This document shows, in pieces, positions 7,633 to 15,353 of a DNA stretch of 32,094 bases. A program made the translations under genes and the position numbers. Under the pieces are notes generated by a model. It worked only from the letters and a program-made list of their open reading frames with translations. It was not told where the DNA came from and searched no databases. Numbering within the stretch: position 1 is the first letter of the stretch; each line of letters opens with the position of its first letter. Source of the DNA: Singulisphaera sp. GP187 (GTDB lineage: Bacteria > Planctomycetota > Planctomycetia > Gemmatales > Gemmataceae); assembly GCA_945868575.1 (NCBI GenBank), contig CAMBMH010000029.1, forward strand, positions 1-32,094, written 5' to 3'.

Positions 7633-8967
7633 ATGCCTACTATGATATCCAAAACTGGAATTAGGGACGATTCGCACAGGTCACGGGAAATGGATGACCC
7701 CCTCTCGAGCCTATCTTCGCAATTGATGCAAGCCACGATGGTGCGGTATTACCACCGCCTTATCAACGACTTCCCAACTTTGCACATGAAAGATCTGACC
7801 CAACAGGAATCGGGACAGGGTCGGCTGATCCGTCTTGATGGCCGTTGGGTGACCAATTTTGGTTCGGATAGCTTTCTTGGGCTCGATAAACACCCTGCGG
7901 TGCTTGATGCCCTTGACAGGGGTGTTCGCAAATGGGGTTCGCACAACGGTTGTTCCCGGGCGTTTTCCAGCGTTGAAGCGAACGAAATGGCCGAAGAGCG
8001 CCTTGCTTCGTGGCTTAAGGCCCCATCCGCCCTGATTTATCCGTCTGTCACTCTTACCAACCTGGGCGCACTTCCCGCGCTATTGACCCGACATGATGCC
8101 TTGGTGGTGGACCAATATGCCCACAACTGCATCCAGCAGGGAGCCAAGATCGCCAAGGCCCAGGGGATCCAAACGGCCATTTTCAGCCACAACGACCCGG
8201 ACAGCCTGGAATTGACCCTGGCCAAGTTTCGCCCCTATCGTCACGCCATCATTGCAATTGATGGTGTCTATTCCATGAGCGGAATGCTTCCCCCACTGGT
8301 AGAGTTCCAGCGGATCGCCCGGGAAAATCGCGCCGTGCTTTATGTGGATGATGCCCATGGCACGGGAGTTTTGGGTGAGCGGGGCCGTGGAACTGTCCTT
8401 GATGTGCTTGGAAACTACGACAACACTTTGGTCGTGGGTTCGCTATCCAAAGGGCTATCCTGTTTCGGTGGGTTCATCGCTTGCAACCCGGAGATCAAGT
8501 TCGCGCTCAAGGTGCGATCTGGCCCGATGGTGTTTGGGGGCCCGGTACCGCCTCCCTATCTCGAAGCGATTTGCACGGTGATGGATATCATGGAGTCCGA
8601 TGAGGGATTGATCCTCTTGTCGACGCTGCATGAAAATATGGGCCTGTTCAATCGTCTGGCACATGGCGCAGGACTCTCGCCCAAGGGCGGAATCGGCGCG
8701 ATAGCCTCAATCCCGATTGGTGACGAAACGGCGACATTGACCGCGGGGAAACTCCTGTTTGAACGGGGCTTTTATGTTCAATCCGTGATTTTTCCCGCCG
8801 TGCCCCATCATCAGGGAATCCTCAGGGTTCAAATCAACGCAATCCATACCCACCAGGAAATCCGGCAATTGGTCGAAGCGCTTGCTGATGTTGTTGCGGA
8901 AGTGGGCACAACAGGCGAGGAAGTGCCCGCAGCAAACCTCGAGCCAAATGGGGTAACTTCAATCTAA
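7633..8967 (+). CDS. Alpha-oxoamine synthase (KBL/AONS/serine palmitoyltransferase family)
   Basis: This PLP enzyme family joins an amino acid to an acyl-CoA or acyl-ACP with loss of CO2. Visible landmarks are the NFGSDSFLGL opening, the His of DQYAHN (H164), the FSHND segment, DGVYSMSG, the PLP-contacting VDDAHGTGVLGERGRG (D239, H242) and the Schiff-base lysine K273 in GSLSKGLS. The glycine-rich segment normally followed by H-x-LE here reads SSVEANEMAEERLASWL, with Asn for the usual His. No biotin gene is nearby. The partner SDR suggests a 3-ketosphinganine-like or other 2-amino-ketone product, but glycine C-acetyltransferase or 8-amino-7-oxononanoate synthase activity cannot be excluded. 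Start choice is uncertain: ATG at 7633 gives 444 residues, ATG at 7690 gives 425 and leaves more promoter room; neither has a strong ribosome site. Confidence 0.85.
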   Translation: MPTMISKTGIRDDSHRSREMDDPLSSLSSQLMQATMVRYYHRLINDFPTLHMKDLTQQESGQGRLIRLDGRWVTNFGSDSFLGLDKHPAVLDALDRGVRKWGSHNGCSRAFSSVEANEMAEERLASWLKAPSALIYPSVTLTNLGALPALLTRHDALVVDQYAHNCIQQGAKIAKAQGIQTAIFSHNDPDSLELTLAKFRPYRHAIIAIDGVYSMSGMLPPLVEFQRIARENRAVLYVDDAHGTGVLGERGRGTVLDVLGNYDNTLVVGSLSKGLSCFGGFIACNPEIKFALKVRSGPMVFGGPVPPPYLEAICTVMDIMESDEGLILLSTLHENMGLFNRLAHGAGLSPKGGIGAIASIPIGDETATLTAGKLLFERGFYVQSVIFPAVPHHQGILRVQINAIHTHQEIRQLVEALADVVAEVGTTGEEVPAANLEPNGVTSI

Positions 8968-8991
8968 CCGAATTGCGATACTATAAAAATC

Positions 8992-9026
8992 AAAAAGGGC
9001 CCCGGAAATTCCGGAGCCCTTTTTTT
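8992..9026. terminator. Rho-independent terminator, probably bidirectional
   Basis: GGGC...CCGG, loop AAATT, CCGG...GCCC forms a stem with one C-A mismatch, flanked by A5 on the left and T7 on the right. On plus it ends the oxoamine synthase gene (stop at 8967). The A-run gives a T-run on minus, so it can also end the phosphorylase gene coming the other way. Confidence 0.9.
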
Positions 9027-9097
9027 ATGATCAGGAATTGGGGGAAAGGGTTAAGCAATCACCCCACCCCCAAAAATTTTAACCCGCAAGGATTGGA

Positions 9098-11680
9098 TTA
9101 GCCCCAAGTTACCAGGTTCGGCTCAAGAGGCGTCGCCAGATTGGCATGGCTAGGCAGGACGCGAAGCCTATAGCCATAACGGCCTGCCGCATCACAAACG
9201 ATTTTGCCCTCATAGGTTTGCCAACCATCCTGGATCGTGCCCTGTGGTTCTAATGTCAGGGTGCTCGGTTCATGGACATCGCCATGACTGTCGAGATGTC
9301 CGTGACAGGACTGAACCAGGAGGTCCGAGGGGGAAAGTCCGGCCAGTTGGACCTTCGCAACAAAAGTCATGGTTCCACCCATGTTGTGGGAAGCGCCTAA
9401 TTGGGTAAGGTCATCAATGCGGATTGAGGACCACTGTTGGGCGACATGTTGCCTCCAACTTGCCAGTTCCCGCCCCTCCCGCATCGACGAAGCGGCAAGC
9501 TTGTCGTGACGCGCAAGTGACGGAATATAGCAACGATCGGTATACTCGCAAACCATGCGACCGGTGTTGTAGACCGGAGCCAGGGTGGAGATGGCCCGCT
9601 TCATCCGGCCAACCCATCCCTTGGGAACCCCATCGGAACCGCGGCGATAGAACAGGGGAACGATCTCCTGTTCGAGCAATTCATAGATCGAACGACTTTC
9701 GATCTCATCCTGATAGGCGAGGTCGCCATACTCTTCGCCCGCCCCGATGGACCAACCATTGGTGCCGTCAAAGCCCTCAACCCACCATCCATCAAGTACC
9801 GAAAAATTGAGGACGCCGTTGGCGGCAGCCTTCATACCCGAGGTGCCGGAGGCCTCAAGCGGCCGACGGGGGTTGTTCAGCCAAATGTCACAACCTTGAA
9901 CCAGGTAACGGGCTGTGCTCATATCGTAGTCCTCAAGGAATACGATTCGGTTGCGAAGCTCCGGCCTGCGCGCGAAGTTCGAAATCTCGGCGATCAGTTC
10001 CTTGCCGCCATGATCATGCGGGTGGGCCTTGCCGGCGAAGATCATCTGAACGGGATGATCCTTGCTCAAAAGGAGATTGGACAGACGCTCGATTTGGCGA
10101 AAAATGAGCGCCCCACGCTTGTAGGTGGCGAAGCGACGGGCAAACCCGATGGTAAGCGCTTCGGGATGGAGGAAATCCTCCGCTGCGGCGATCTCCGAGG
10201 AAGATGCCGCCCTTGCCTTGAGTTGGCGGGCGATCCTTGTTCGGGCATAGGCCACAAGGCGCTCACGGCGGCGCTCGTGTGTCCGCCAAAGTTCCGAATC
10301 GGGGATGTTGTCGATCCGCTTCCAAACGGCGGTTTCAGCCGGACGGGTCTGCCATTCGCGACCGAGATAGCGATCAAACAAGTTGACCATTTCCCCGGAA
10401 AGCCAACTGGTGGTGTGGATGCCGTTGGTGATCGAGGTTATTGGGACTTCGCTTGGACAGAGCCCAGGCCATAGATTCTTCCACATGCCACGGCTGACTT
10501 GGCCGTGAAGGGCCGATACGCCGTTGGAGACATTGGCGAGTTTGATCGCCAAAACGGTCATGCAAAAAGTTTCGTGGTTATCGGAGGGGTTTTCCCGTCC
10601 CAAAGCGAGGAAATCGTGGAAGTTGATTTTCAGACCGTCATAATAGTCATGAAAATACTTCTCGATCATGTCGACGGAAAACCGGTCGTTTCCGGCAGGA
10701 ACCGGAGTATGGGTTGTAAAGACCGAGCCGGCAGCAACGGCTTCCCGCGCCTCGGCAAATGAAAGACCTGGGGCGTTTTCGATCGCCATGCGAATTCGTT
10801 CGAGGTTGCAAAAAGCCGAGTGGCCTTCGTTCATGTGGCAAACACGGGGTTCGAGTCCCATGGCCACCAGCGCCCTTAGCCCGCCGATCCCAAGGACGAT
10901 CTCCTGGCGCACCCGCATGTCTGTGTCGCCGCCATAAAGTCTCGCGGTAATGTCACGATCGGCCGGACTGTTCTCCTCGACATTGGTGTCGAGCAAAAAT
11001 AGCGGTACCTTGCCAACCATCATCCGCCAAACACGAAACTTGACGGGAAGCCTTGATATTCCGGTATCAACAAGGAGTGGGGCCCCATCAGGGCGTGTCA
11101 CCTGCACCATCGGCAAGTGGAAAAAATCGTTGTCTGGATAGCGCTCTTGCTGCCATCCATCGACTGTCAGGTATTGGCGGAAATACCCTTCGCGGTACAT
11201 GAGGCCAACCGCTGCCAGGGGAATTCCCAGGTCGCTCGCGGCCTTCAGGTGGTCGCCTGCAAGAACACCCAAGCCGCCCGAGTAGACGGGAACGCTTTCG
11301 TGGATACCAAACTCGGCGGAGAAATAAGCAACGACAGGCTTGCCATGATGCGCTGCGGGTACAACGGTGGGGTGTTTTTCGTCAAACCAGGCGTCCGCCT
11401 TCATGTAGGCGTCAAAGTTCGCTTCGACCTTGTCGAGCTGATTGAGAAATCCCTGATCCTTTTCTAGTTCGCGGAGGCGTTCCTGGGGAACGGCGCTCAA
11501 CATGCGAACGGGATTATGGTCGGTTTCGTTCCAAAGTTCGGGCTGTACGCGACGAAGGACCGTGATGGCATCGTGATTCCAACACCACCAGAGGTTAAAA
11601 GCAAGCTTGCGAAGTGCTTCAAGCCGTGCTGGAACTTTGGGTTGGACGGTGAAGATGCGTGGTTTGCTTGTCGGTGGCAC
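9098..11680 (-). CDS. glgP: Alpha-glucan (glycogen) phosphorylase with N-terminal DUF3417
   Basis: The 860-residue product is a phosphorylase of the bacterial/archaeal alpha-glucan phosphorylase type, which releases glucose-1-phosphate from glycogen or maltodextrins in the cytoplasm. Residues about 10-120 match DUF3417 (LRKLAFNLWWCWNHDA). AYFSAEFGIHESVPVYSGGLGVLAGDH follows, then HMNEGHSAF and TTHTPVPAGND. The PLP-binding EASGTSGMKAAANG, whose Met-Lys holds the PLP lysine, lies near residues 610-620. GFARRFATYKR is the phosphate/glucan region. The start is GTG with AGAGG five bases upstream; no better ATG lies nearby. The 5' leader carries a strong hairpin (11717-11747). glgC lies on the opposite strand about 14 kb away, so the pathway is not one operon. 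Confidence 0.95.
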   Translation of the reverse strand: MPPTSKPRIFTVQPKVPARLEALRKLAFNLWWCWNHDAITVLRRVQPELWNETDHNPVRMLSAVPQERLRELEKDQGFLNQLDKVEANFDAYMKADAWFDEKHPTVVPAAHHGKPVVAYFSAEFGIHESVPVYSGGLGVLAGDHLKAASDLGIPLAAVGLMYREGYFRQYLTVDGWQQERYPDNDFFHLPMVQVTRPDGAPLLVDTGISRLPVKFRVWRMMVGKVPLFLLDTNVEENSPADRDITARLYGGDTDMRVRQEIVLGIGGLRALVAMGLEPRVCHMNEGHSAFCNLERIRMAIENAPGLSFAEAREAVAAGSVFTTHTPVPAGNDRFSVDMIEKYFHDYYDGLKINFHDFLALGRENPSDNHETFCMTVLAIKLANVSNGVSALHGQVSRGMWKNLWPGLCPSEVPITSITNGIHTTSWLSGEMVNLFDRYLGREWQTRPAETAVWKRIDNIPDSELWRTHERRRERLVAYARTRIARQLKARAASSSEIAAAEDFLHPEALTIGFARRFATYKRGALIFRQIERLSNLLLSKDHPVQMIFAGKAHPHDHGGKELIAEISNFARRPELRNRIVFLEDYDMSTARYLVQGCDIWLNNPRRPLEASGTSGMKAAANGVLNFSVLDGWWVEGFDGTNGWSIGAGEEYGDLAYQDEIESRSIYELLEQEIVPLFYRRGSDGVPKGWVGRMKRAISTLAPVYNTGRMVCEYTDRCYIPSLARHDKLAASSMREGRELASWRQHVAQQWSSIRIDDLTQLGASHNMGGTMTFVAKVQLAGLSPSDLLVQSCHGHLDSHGDVHEPSTLTLEPQGTIQDGWQTYEGKIVCDAAGRYGYRLRVLPSHANLATPLEPNLVTWG

Positions 11681-11716
11681 GAAAACCTCTTCTCTTTATT
11701 TGCAAGCGTATAGACG

Positions 11717-11747
11717 AGGTGCTCTTTCCCCCAAAGGAAAGACACCT
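11717..11747 (-). promoter_or_regulatory. Stem-loop in the glycogen phosphorylase 5' leader
   Basis: AGGTG + TCTTTCC (11717-11721, 11723-11729) pair with GGAAAGA + CACCT (11736-11747) around a six-base loop, a 12-bp stem with one bulged C. It lies 37-67 bases before the GTG start of glgP. It has no T-tract, so it is more likely an RNA-stability or regulatory element than a terminator. Whether it is transcribed depends on the unknown promoter position. Confidence 0.45.
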
Positions 11748-11858
11748 ACCCCATAATCAGAGAGAGGTTGCCACAAGACATGGCCAATTCAGGTATGTGG
11801 GAAAGATGGATCAACTTTTCCCCCCCGCCATCGCTGCTTACTGTATTCAACGAATCGG

Positions 11859-11917
11859 ATGCCCGGAAATCAAGGGGAGGTTTTTCCGGGGAATTTGCGA
11901 TCAAAATGCCCGGAAAA
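11859..11917. repeat. Direct repeat ATGCCCGGAAA with a shared inverted partner
   Basis: ATGCCCGGAAA occurs at 11859-11869 and again at 11906-11916. Between them lies TTTTTCCGGG (11881-11890), complementary to both copies. The centre can pair with the left copy (8 bp, 13-base loop) or the right copy (9 bp, 18-base loop), but not with both at once. This is the geometry of alternative RNA structures. Confidence 0.6.
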
Positions 11918-11938
11918 CGCCAAGCCAAGGAGAGCCCA

Positions 11939-11965
11939 ATGGGTGTTCCAAAAGGAGCTTTTTGA
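11939..11965 (+). other. Possible 8-codon leader peptide
   Basis: ATG at 11939 encodes MGVPKGAF then TGA. AAGGAG lies about seven bases upstream, better than many real genes in the window. It directly follows the alternative hairpins, as a leader peptide might. Such a short frame can easily be chance. Confidence 0.2.
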
Positions 11966-12252
11966 AACGATCTCCGAAGATTGGCTTAATCTTCAAAAGA
12001 ATTCGGTGGAAAAAGATTACCAGCAGAATTTCCTGAAAAATTACGGATTCGAGCCGTTTTGAATCAAGAGAATTCAATCCAGGAAATGGTGGCGAAAACA
12101 CAAAAGTATGGCTTGCTTACAAATGGTGATTCTTTCCCTTGCTCTCCGTGTGACATGCCAAAGACTTTCCAATCGTCAAAGATCCATCGAAAATCGGTAA
12201 CCCCCACCCATTCCCAAATTGGTATTGAACCTTCTCCAAACATGTGGCATAT

Positions 12253-12258
12253 TATAAT
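12253..12258 (+). promoter_or_regulatory. Possible -10 box (TATAAT) for the cysteine-rich genes
   Basis: A perfect TATAAT stands 20 bases before the ATG at 12279. The nearest -35-like hexamer, TTGAAC at 12225-12230, is 22 bases away, which is too far for a normal sigma-70 promoter. Activator dependence or a chance match are both possible. Confidence 0.3.
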
Positions 12259-12278
12259 GATGTGAGGAGTAGCAACTC

Positions 12279-12680
12279 ATGCGGCAACTTTTAACCTATC
12301 TGGCGATGCTGGCCACTCTTGTGGTGTCCCTGCCTCCGGCTTGGTGCTGCATGTCCAGACCCTTCCAGTCGGCTTGTTGCTCCCGGATTGATCCTAAATG
12401 TGATGGGGAAACGGTTCCCGCCGAATGCGCCAACTGCTGCAATTCCACATCAACCGGACAAAAGCCTCCAAAAGTTCCAACTTCCTGTATCGTTTGCCAA
12501 TCTGATCACGACTTTCTTCCCCAAGCCGAGACTTGGGAACCGGCCCCGTTGTATTTTGTGGAAATATTGGCCCCAACTTCTGACTCTGCCAATGCTTTCC
12601 AAAGATTGAGGCGTGAAAATCCTCCACAATATGAATCCCGTCCGCCTTTATGGCTGATCCATTGCTGTTTTCGCTGTTGA
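12279..12680 (+). CDS. Small secreted cysteine-rich protein, unknown
   Basis: The 133-residue product begins with a hydrophobic export signal (MRQLLTYLAMLATLVVSLPPAW). It has 13 cysteines, eight of them as CC pairs (WCC, ACC, NCC, and HCC near the end) plus SCIVC. The middle part resembles a short Cys knot or metal site; the C-terminal third (FVEILAPTSDSANAF) lacks Cys until the final HCCFRC. GAGGAG lies upstream of the ATG with good spacing. It is followed 90 bases later by an even more cysteine-rich secreted protein gene, which suggests a shared role such as metal binding or thiol chemistry outside the cytoplasm. I do not recognise a family. Confidence 0.75.
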   Translation: MRQLLTYLAMLATLVVSLPPAWCCMSRPFQSACCSRIDPKCDGETVPAECANCCNSTSTGQKPPKVPTSCIVCQSDHDFLPQAETWEPAPLYFVEILAPTSDSANAFQRLRRENPPQYESRPPLWLIHCCFRC

Positions 12681-12688
12681 AACTCCCA

Positions 12689-12720
12689 GGGCCCCCTAAA
12701 TTTCGATTTTGGGGTAGCCC
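12689..12720 (+). promoter_or_regulatory. Hairpin between the two cysteine-rich genes
   Basis: GGGCCCCC (from 12689) can pair with GGGG-TA-GCCC (12711-12720) around an AT-rich loop, with a two-base bulge. No T-tract follows, so it may be an intercistronic stem affecting mRNA processing rather than a terminator. Confidence 0.35.
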
Positions 12721-12770
12721 AGCCGTGTTTGCATGAGTTATGAGATTTTTTGAACACACGGAGTTTCCTC

Positions 12771-13085
12771 ATGTTTAAATGTTTTTGGTCTTTGGTTGTT
12801 GGCGCAATAGCTCTTGGTGCGATTGGCTTTGCCGCCAAGGGAATGAACCATACCCGTCAGGCTTCCTGTTGTCCGACGGGCGATTGCTGCCCCAACGGAG
12901 CCTGCTGTGTACTAGAGCCTTGTTGCGACAAGCCAACTTGCGTGCCTGGTGGCGATTGCTGCCTGAATTCGGATTGTTGCACTGACTGCCCCAAGGGCGG
13001 TCCAGAATGTTGCAAAGAAACCCAAGCCGTAAGCACCAAGGTCAAAGCTTGTTGCGCGGAAAAAGCTCCTTGCTGCAACGACTAG
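12771..13085 (+). CDS. Secreted metallothionein-like cysteine-rich protein
   Basis: The 104-residue product has an N-terminal hydrophobic signal or anchor (MFKCFWSLVVGAIALGAIGFAAKG). The remaining part of about 75 residues holds 20 cysteines, including nine CC pairs. Four pairs follow each other with exactly four residues between them (CC-PTGD-CC-PNGA-CC-VLEP-CC), then C, CC, CC, C, CC, CC, CC. Such density recalls metallothioneins or other soft-metal-binding proteins, but no known metallothionein signature is evident and export is unusual for one. The ATG at 12771 with CGGAG upstream is chosen; a TTG at 12750 is in frame but unlikely. The gene ends at a double hairpin region with a T-tract and probably shares a transcript with the preceding cysteine-rich gene. 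Confidence 0.8.
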   Translation: MFKCFWSLVVGAIALGAIGFAAKGMNHTRQASCCPTGDCCPNGACCVLEPCCDKPTCVPGGDCCLNSDCCTDCPKGGPECCKETQAVSTKVKACCAEKAPCCND

Positions 13086-13111
13086 CCGCAAGGACTAGTT
13101 TCCAACCAAAA

Positions 13112-13133
13112 GCGGATCAGTAAGCTGATCCGC
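13112..13133 (+). repeat. Perfect 9-bp hairpin
   Basis: GCGGATCAG (13112-13120), loop TAAG, CTGATCCGC (13125-13133). It lies 27 bases after the metallothionein-like gene and ahead of a T-tract terminator. It is followed by AAAACC rather than T residues, so it is probably a stability stem or the first half of a double terminator. Confidence 0.7.
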
Positions 13134-13146
13134 AAAACCAAGCAGG

Positions 13147-13187
13147 CCCTGGAAAACCCAAGCGGGAATCCAGGGTCTCTTTTTTTC
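13147..13187 (+). terminator. Rho-independent terminator of the cysteine-rich genes
   Basis: CCCTGGA (13147-13153) pairs with TCCAGGG (13169-13175) around a 15-base loop, followed by TCTC and a seven-T run. It also separates these genes from the convergent ABC permease gene ending at 13228. Confidence 0.85.
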
Positions 13188-13227
13188 GTTTCTTAATATC
13201 GAAATTTTTTATCAGAGAGATCCGAAA

Positions 13228-14319
13228 CTAAAGCGGAGCTGGAATATCCCGCTTGCGCAAAATCCAAAATGCAATTCCCCATCCCGTCATCGCCACAAAC
13301 ATTTGAACCAGAAAACTCGGAACCCTCACCACCCCGGGCCCAAACCACTCCCGAAAATCCACCATTGGAATGCGACCAAGGGGGGCCTCCTGCGGGAGGT
13401 AATAGTAGTAAACACAAAGTGGCCGAAAAGGCTCAAGGGGGCCCCACAACTGCCCCAACAAATTGATCAAAAACATCGTAAGCAGGATCAGCACACATAT
13501 GCCAAGGGCGATGAACCGCCTTCGGATCAGTACTGAAATGACAATTCCCAACCCAGATATGGATGCCATAAATCCAAATAGCTGGGGAAGTGCGAGTAGA
13601 AAGGCTGCTGGACGAATGGAAAACCGATCGGATATTTTTCCAGCGGAATTTGAGACAGGCGGATTGGCTTGTCCCAACTTATCCCGAAAGGGATCTTCGA
13701 GTCGAATCCGGATTGGCCCCATTTCGGCGATAATCGCAGGTTTTTTTGATAGAAATTTTGAGCTAAGCGGCTTGACCTCAAGTGGGGAGATCATCCAGGC
13801 GCCGATCGTCAAACCCGAAACAGCTAAAATTGCAAGGATTAGCATGGCTGTCGCCTCGGCGATCATATGACCGAGCCAAACGCCAAAACGGGAAATGGGC
13901 TGTGCCAGCAAAAGCTCCATGGTCCCGCGATCAATTTCGCCCGCTATGGCCTGGGTGGAGCGGCTGATGGCCCAAAGCGGAAGGATTGTGATCATGGTGG
14001 GATGGACCAGGCAAATGGAGAGGAAATCCATCGCCTGATTCAGGTCGATCCTTTCCCCGCCTAAAAGCGTCCGCAAAAGCTGGCCAGGCCCGTCAAAGAG
14101 GACCGCCTCCATGTCCTTGCTGTTAATCCCGCCCATGCCTCCCAACGCTTCAAAAAACGGGGCAATTTGTCCAAGCATTCTCTTGGCGATCAATGCCCAT
14201 ATAAATCCGAAAACAAATGCAAGTAAACCCGTAGCAAAAAGAGGCCAACGCAGATCCCGGAAGACACGCCACAATAAAGGCCGGATATTTCCTATATTTT
14301 TTCCCAAAATCCCAATCAT
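13228..14319 (-). CDS. ABC-2 type transporter permease
   Basis: The 363-residue membrane protein has a hydrophobic segment near residues 24-45 (PLFATGLLAFVFGFIWALI) and further ones around 110-130, 160-185 and 250-305, with a last one near the C-terminus (FVAMTGWGIAFWIL). EIDRGTMELLLAQPISR is the short motif typical of ABC-2 permeases. The ATG at 14319 overlaps the TGA of the ATPase gene (ATGA), so translation is probably coupled; a longer reading frame upstream lies inside the ATPase gene. A roughly 70-residue soluble loop follows the third hydrophobic region. With the ATPase it would form an exporter or membrane-modifying ABC system of unknown substrate. Confidence 0.88.
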   Translation of the reverse strand: MIGILGKNIGNIRPLLWRVFRDLRWPLFATGLLAFVFGFIWALIAKRMLGQIAPFFEALGGMGGINSKDMEAVLFDGPGQLLRTLLGGERIDLNQAMDFLSICLVHPTMITILPLWAISRSTQAIAGEIDRGTMELLLAQPISRFGVWLGHMIAEATAMLILAILAVSGLTIGAWMISPLEVKPLSSKFLSKKPAIIAEMGPIRIRLEDPFRDKLGQANPPVSNSAGKISDRFSIRPAAFLLALPQLFGFMASISGLGIVISVLIRRRFIALGICVLILLTMFLINLLGQLWGPLEPFRPLCVYYYYLPQEAPLGRIPMVDFREWFGPGVVRVPSFLVQMFVAMTGWGIAFWILRKRDIPAPL

Positions 14320-15218
14320 GCCTGGATTCCTCCAGGGAATATGGATGCAAGGGCACGACGAAGCCCATCCTGTTCCACGCGAAGTTCCCTCGCCCCGGTA
14401 GTAGCCAGCCAGGTTAGTACCTGGGGAGTAAGCGCGGGTGCGGCAAGATCGCACACCCCCGCCTTTTCAGACTTGATAAGGCGCAATTGATCCGCGAGAT
14501 GAGCAGGAATCGCCGGAAGTTGATCCGCCACAAGGTGTATCCTCACCCCGCCCCTCATCGTTTCCATTGCCCGGTCCATCACCAATTCCCCTTTTCGAAG
14601 AACGACGACCCGGTCAGCGACCGCGTCGACCTCTTCGAGTATGTGAGAGGAAAAGAGGACTGCCTGACCCGATTGCCTCGCTTCACGAACCAGTTCCACA
14701 AGGGCATCGCGCATGCTCGGATCAAGGGCATTGGTTGGCTCATCGAGCATCAAAAGCGGAGTGCGCGGCAAAAGGACAGCCAAAAGCGCCACCTTGCGTT
14801 TCATTCCCGAACTGAGTTTTCCAAGTGGCCGCTCCAGGTCGAGCTCGAAAAGGCGGGCAAGTCGCAACATGCGGGCCTCATCGGGAAGCTCTCCCCGGAA
14901 GGATGCAATCCACCGAACAATCTGTCTGCCGTTCATTGTGTCGTAAAGGCGAAGCTCAGCGGGAAGGTAGGAGACTTGGGCGCGGGCAAGATGTCCCTCG
15001 GCCCAACAGTCGTGGCCGCCCATTGTTGCTTGGCCTGCGGTGGGTTGAAGAAACCCGAGAATCAGTCGAAGGGCTGTGGTTTTGCCGGATCCATTTGGAC
15101 CAAGAAGCCCGATAACCTCCCCCGGCCCTACAGAAATGTCGAGGCCTTTTAGCGCGTCAAACGCACCATACCGTTTGGAAAGCCCAACGGTTTTCAGGAT
15201 CGGGATTAATGTCTCCAT
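14316..15218 (-). CDS. ABC transporter ATP-binding protein
   Basis: The 300-residue ATPase has Walker A GPNGSGKTT (40-48), a signature motif that reads LSSGMKRK (135-142) instead of the common LSGGQ, Walker B LLMLDEPT (155-162) and the H-loop His192 in SSHILEEV. The variation in the signature is common in ABC-2 (drug or polysaccharide export type) subfamilies. The start is the ATG at 15218; it has no obvious Shine-Dalgarno sequence, and the long upstream extension of the frame has no support. It is the first gene of a two-gene unit with the permease. Confidence 0.93.
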   Translation of the reverse strand: METLIPILKTVGLSKRYGAFDALKGLDISVGPGEVIGLLGPNGSGKTTALRLILGFLQPTAGQATMGGHDCWAEGHLARAQVSYLPAELRLYDTMNGRQIVRWIASFRGELPDEARMLRLARLFELDLERPLGKLSSGMKRKVALLAVLLPRTPLLMLDEPTNALDPSMRDALVELVREARQSGQAVLFSSHILEEVDAVADRVVVLRKGELVMDRAMETMRGGVRIHLVADQLPAIPAHLADQLRLIKSEKAGVCDLAAPALTPQVLTWLATTGARELRVEQDGLRRALASIFPGGIQA

Positions 15219-15353
15219 AACAACATGATAGTGGCATTCAGCGATGTTCCGCTTTTTTGGTTTAGTGGATCCTTCAGGATCCCGGGAATAGTTTAAAAGT
15301 ATTGTTCCCACCAAGCCTTTTTGTTTTGTTAACCTCGCCTGGAAAGGCCTCCC

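Larger units (their letters stand above)
11681..12278. other. 598-base gene-poor stretch with several hairpins
   Basis: No open frame here is convincing. The 67-codon frame 11859-12062 ends in a Glu/Lys/Asn-rich stretch that looks mildly coding, but it runs through the hairpins and I recognise nothing. The left end is the phosphorylase leader. The middle (11859-11917) holds competing inverted repeats. A very short frame with a good ribosome site follows (11939-11965). The right end carries the promoter region of the cysteine-rich genes. A small RNA or leader RNA is possible. Confidence 0.5.

Noticed and set aside
12059..12265. 68-codon open frame before the cysteine-rich genes
   Set aside because: No ribosome site, no recognisable features, and it runs over the candidate -10 box.
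12689..12720. Hairpin after the first cysteine-rich gene as a terminator
   Set aside because: No T-tract follows; kept only as an intercistronic stem.
15241..15290. GGATCC-TTCA-GGATCC in the divergent region before the DUF1080 gene
   Set aside because: Two copies of a six-base palindrome; short and without a T-tract or other support.
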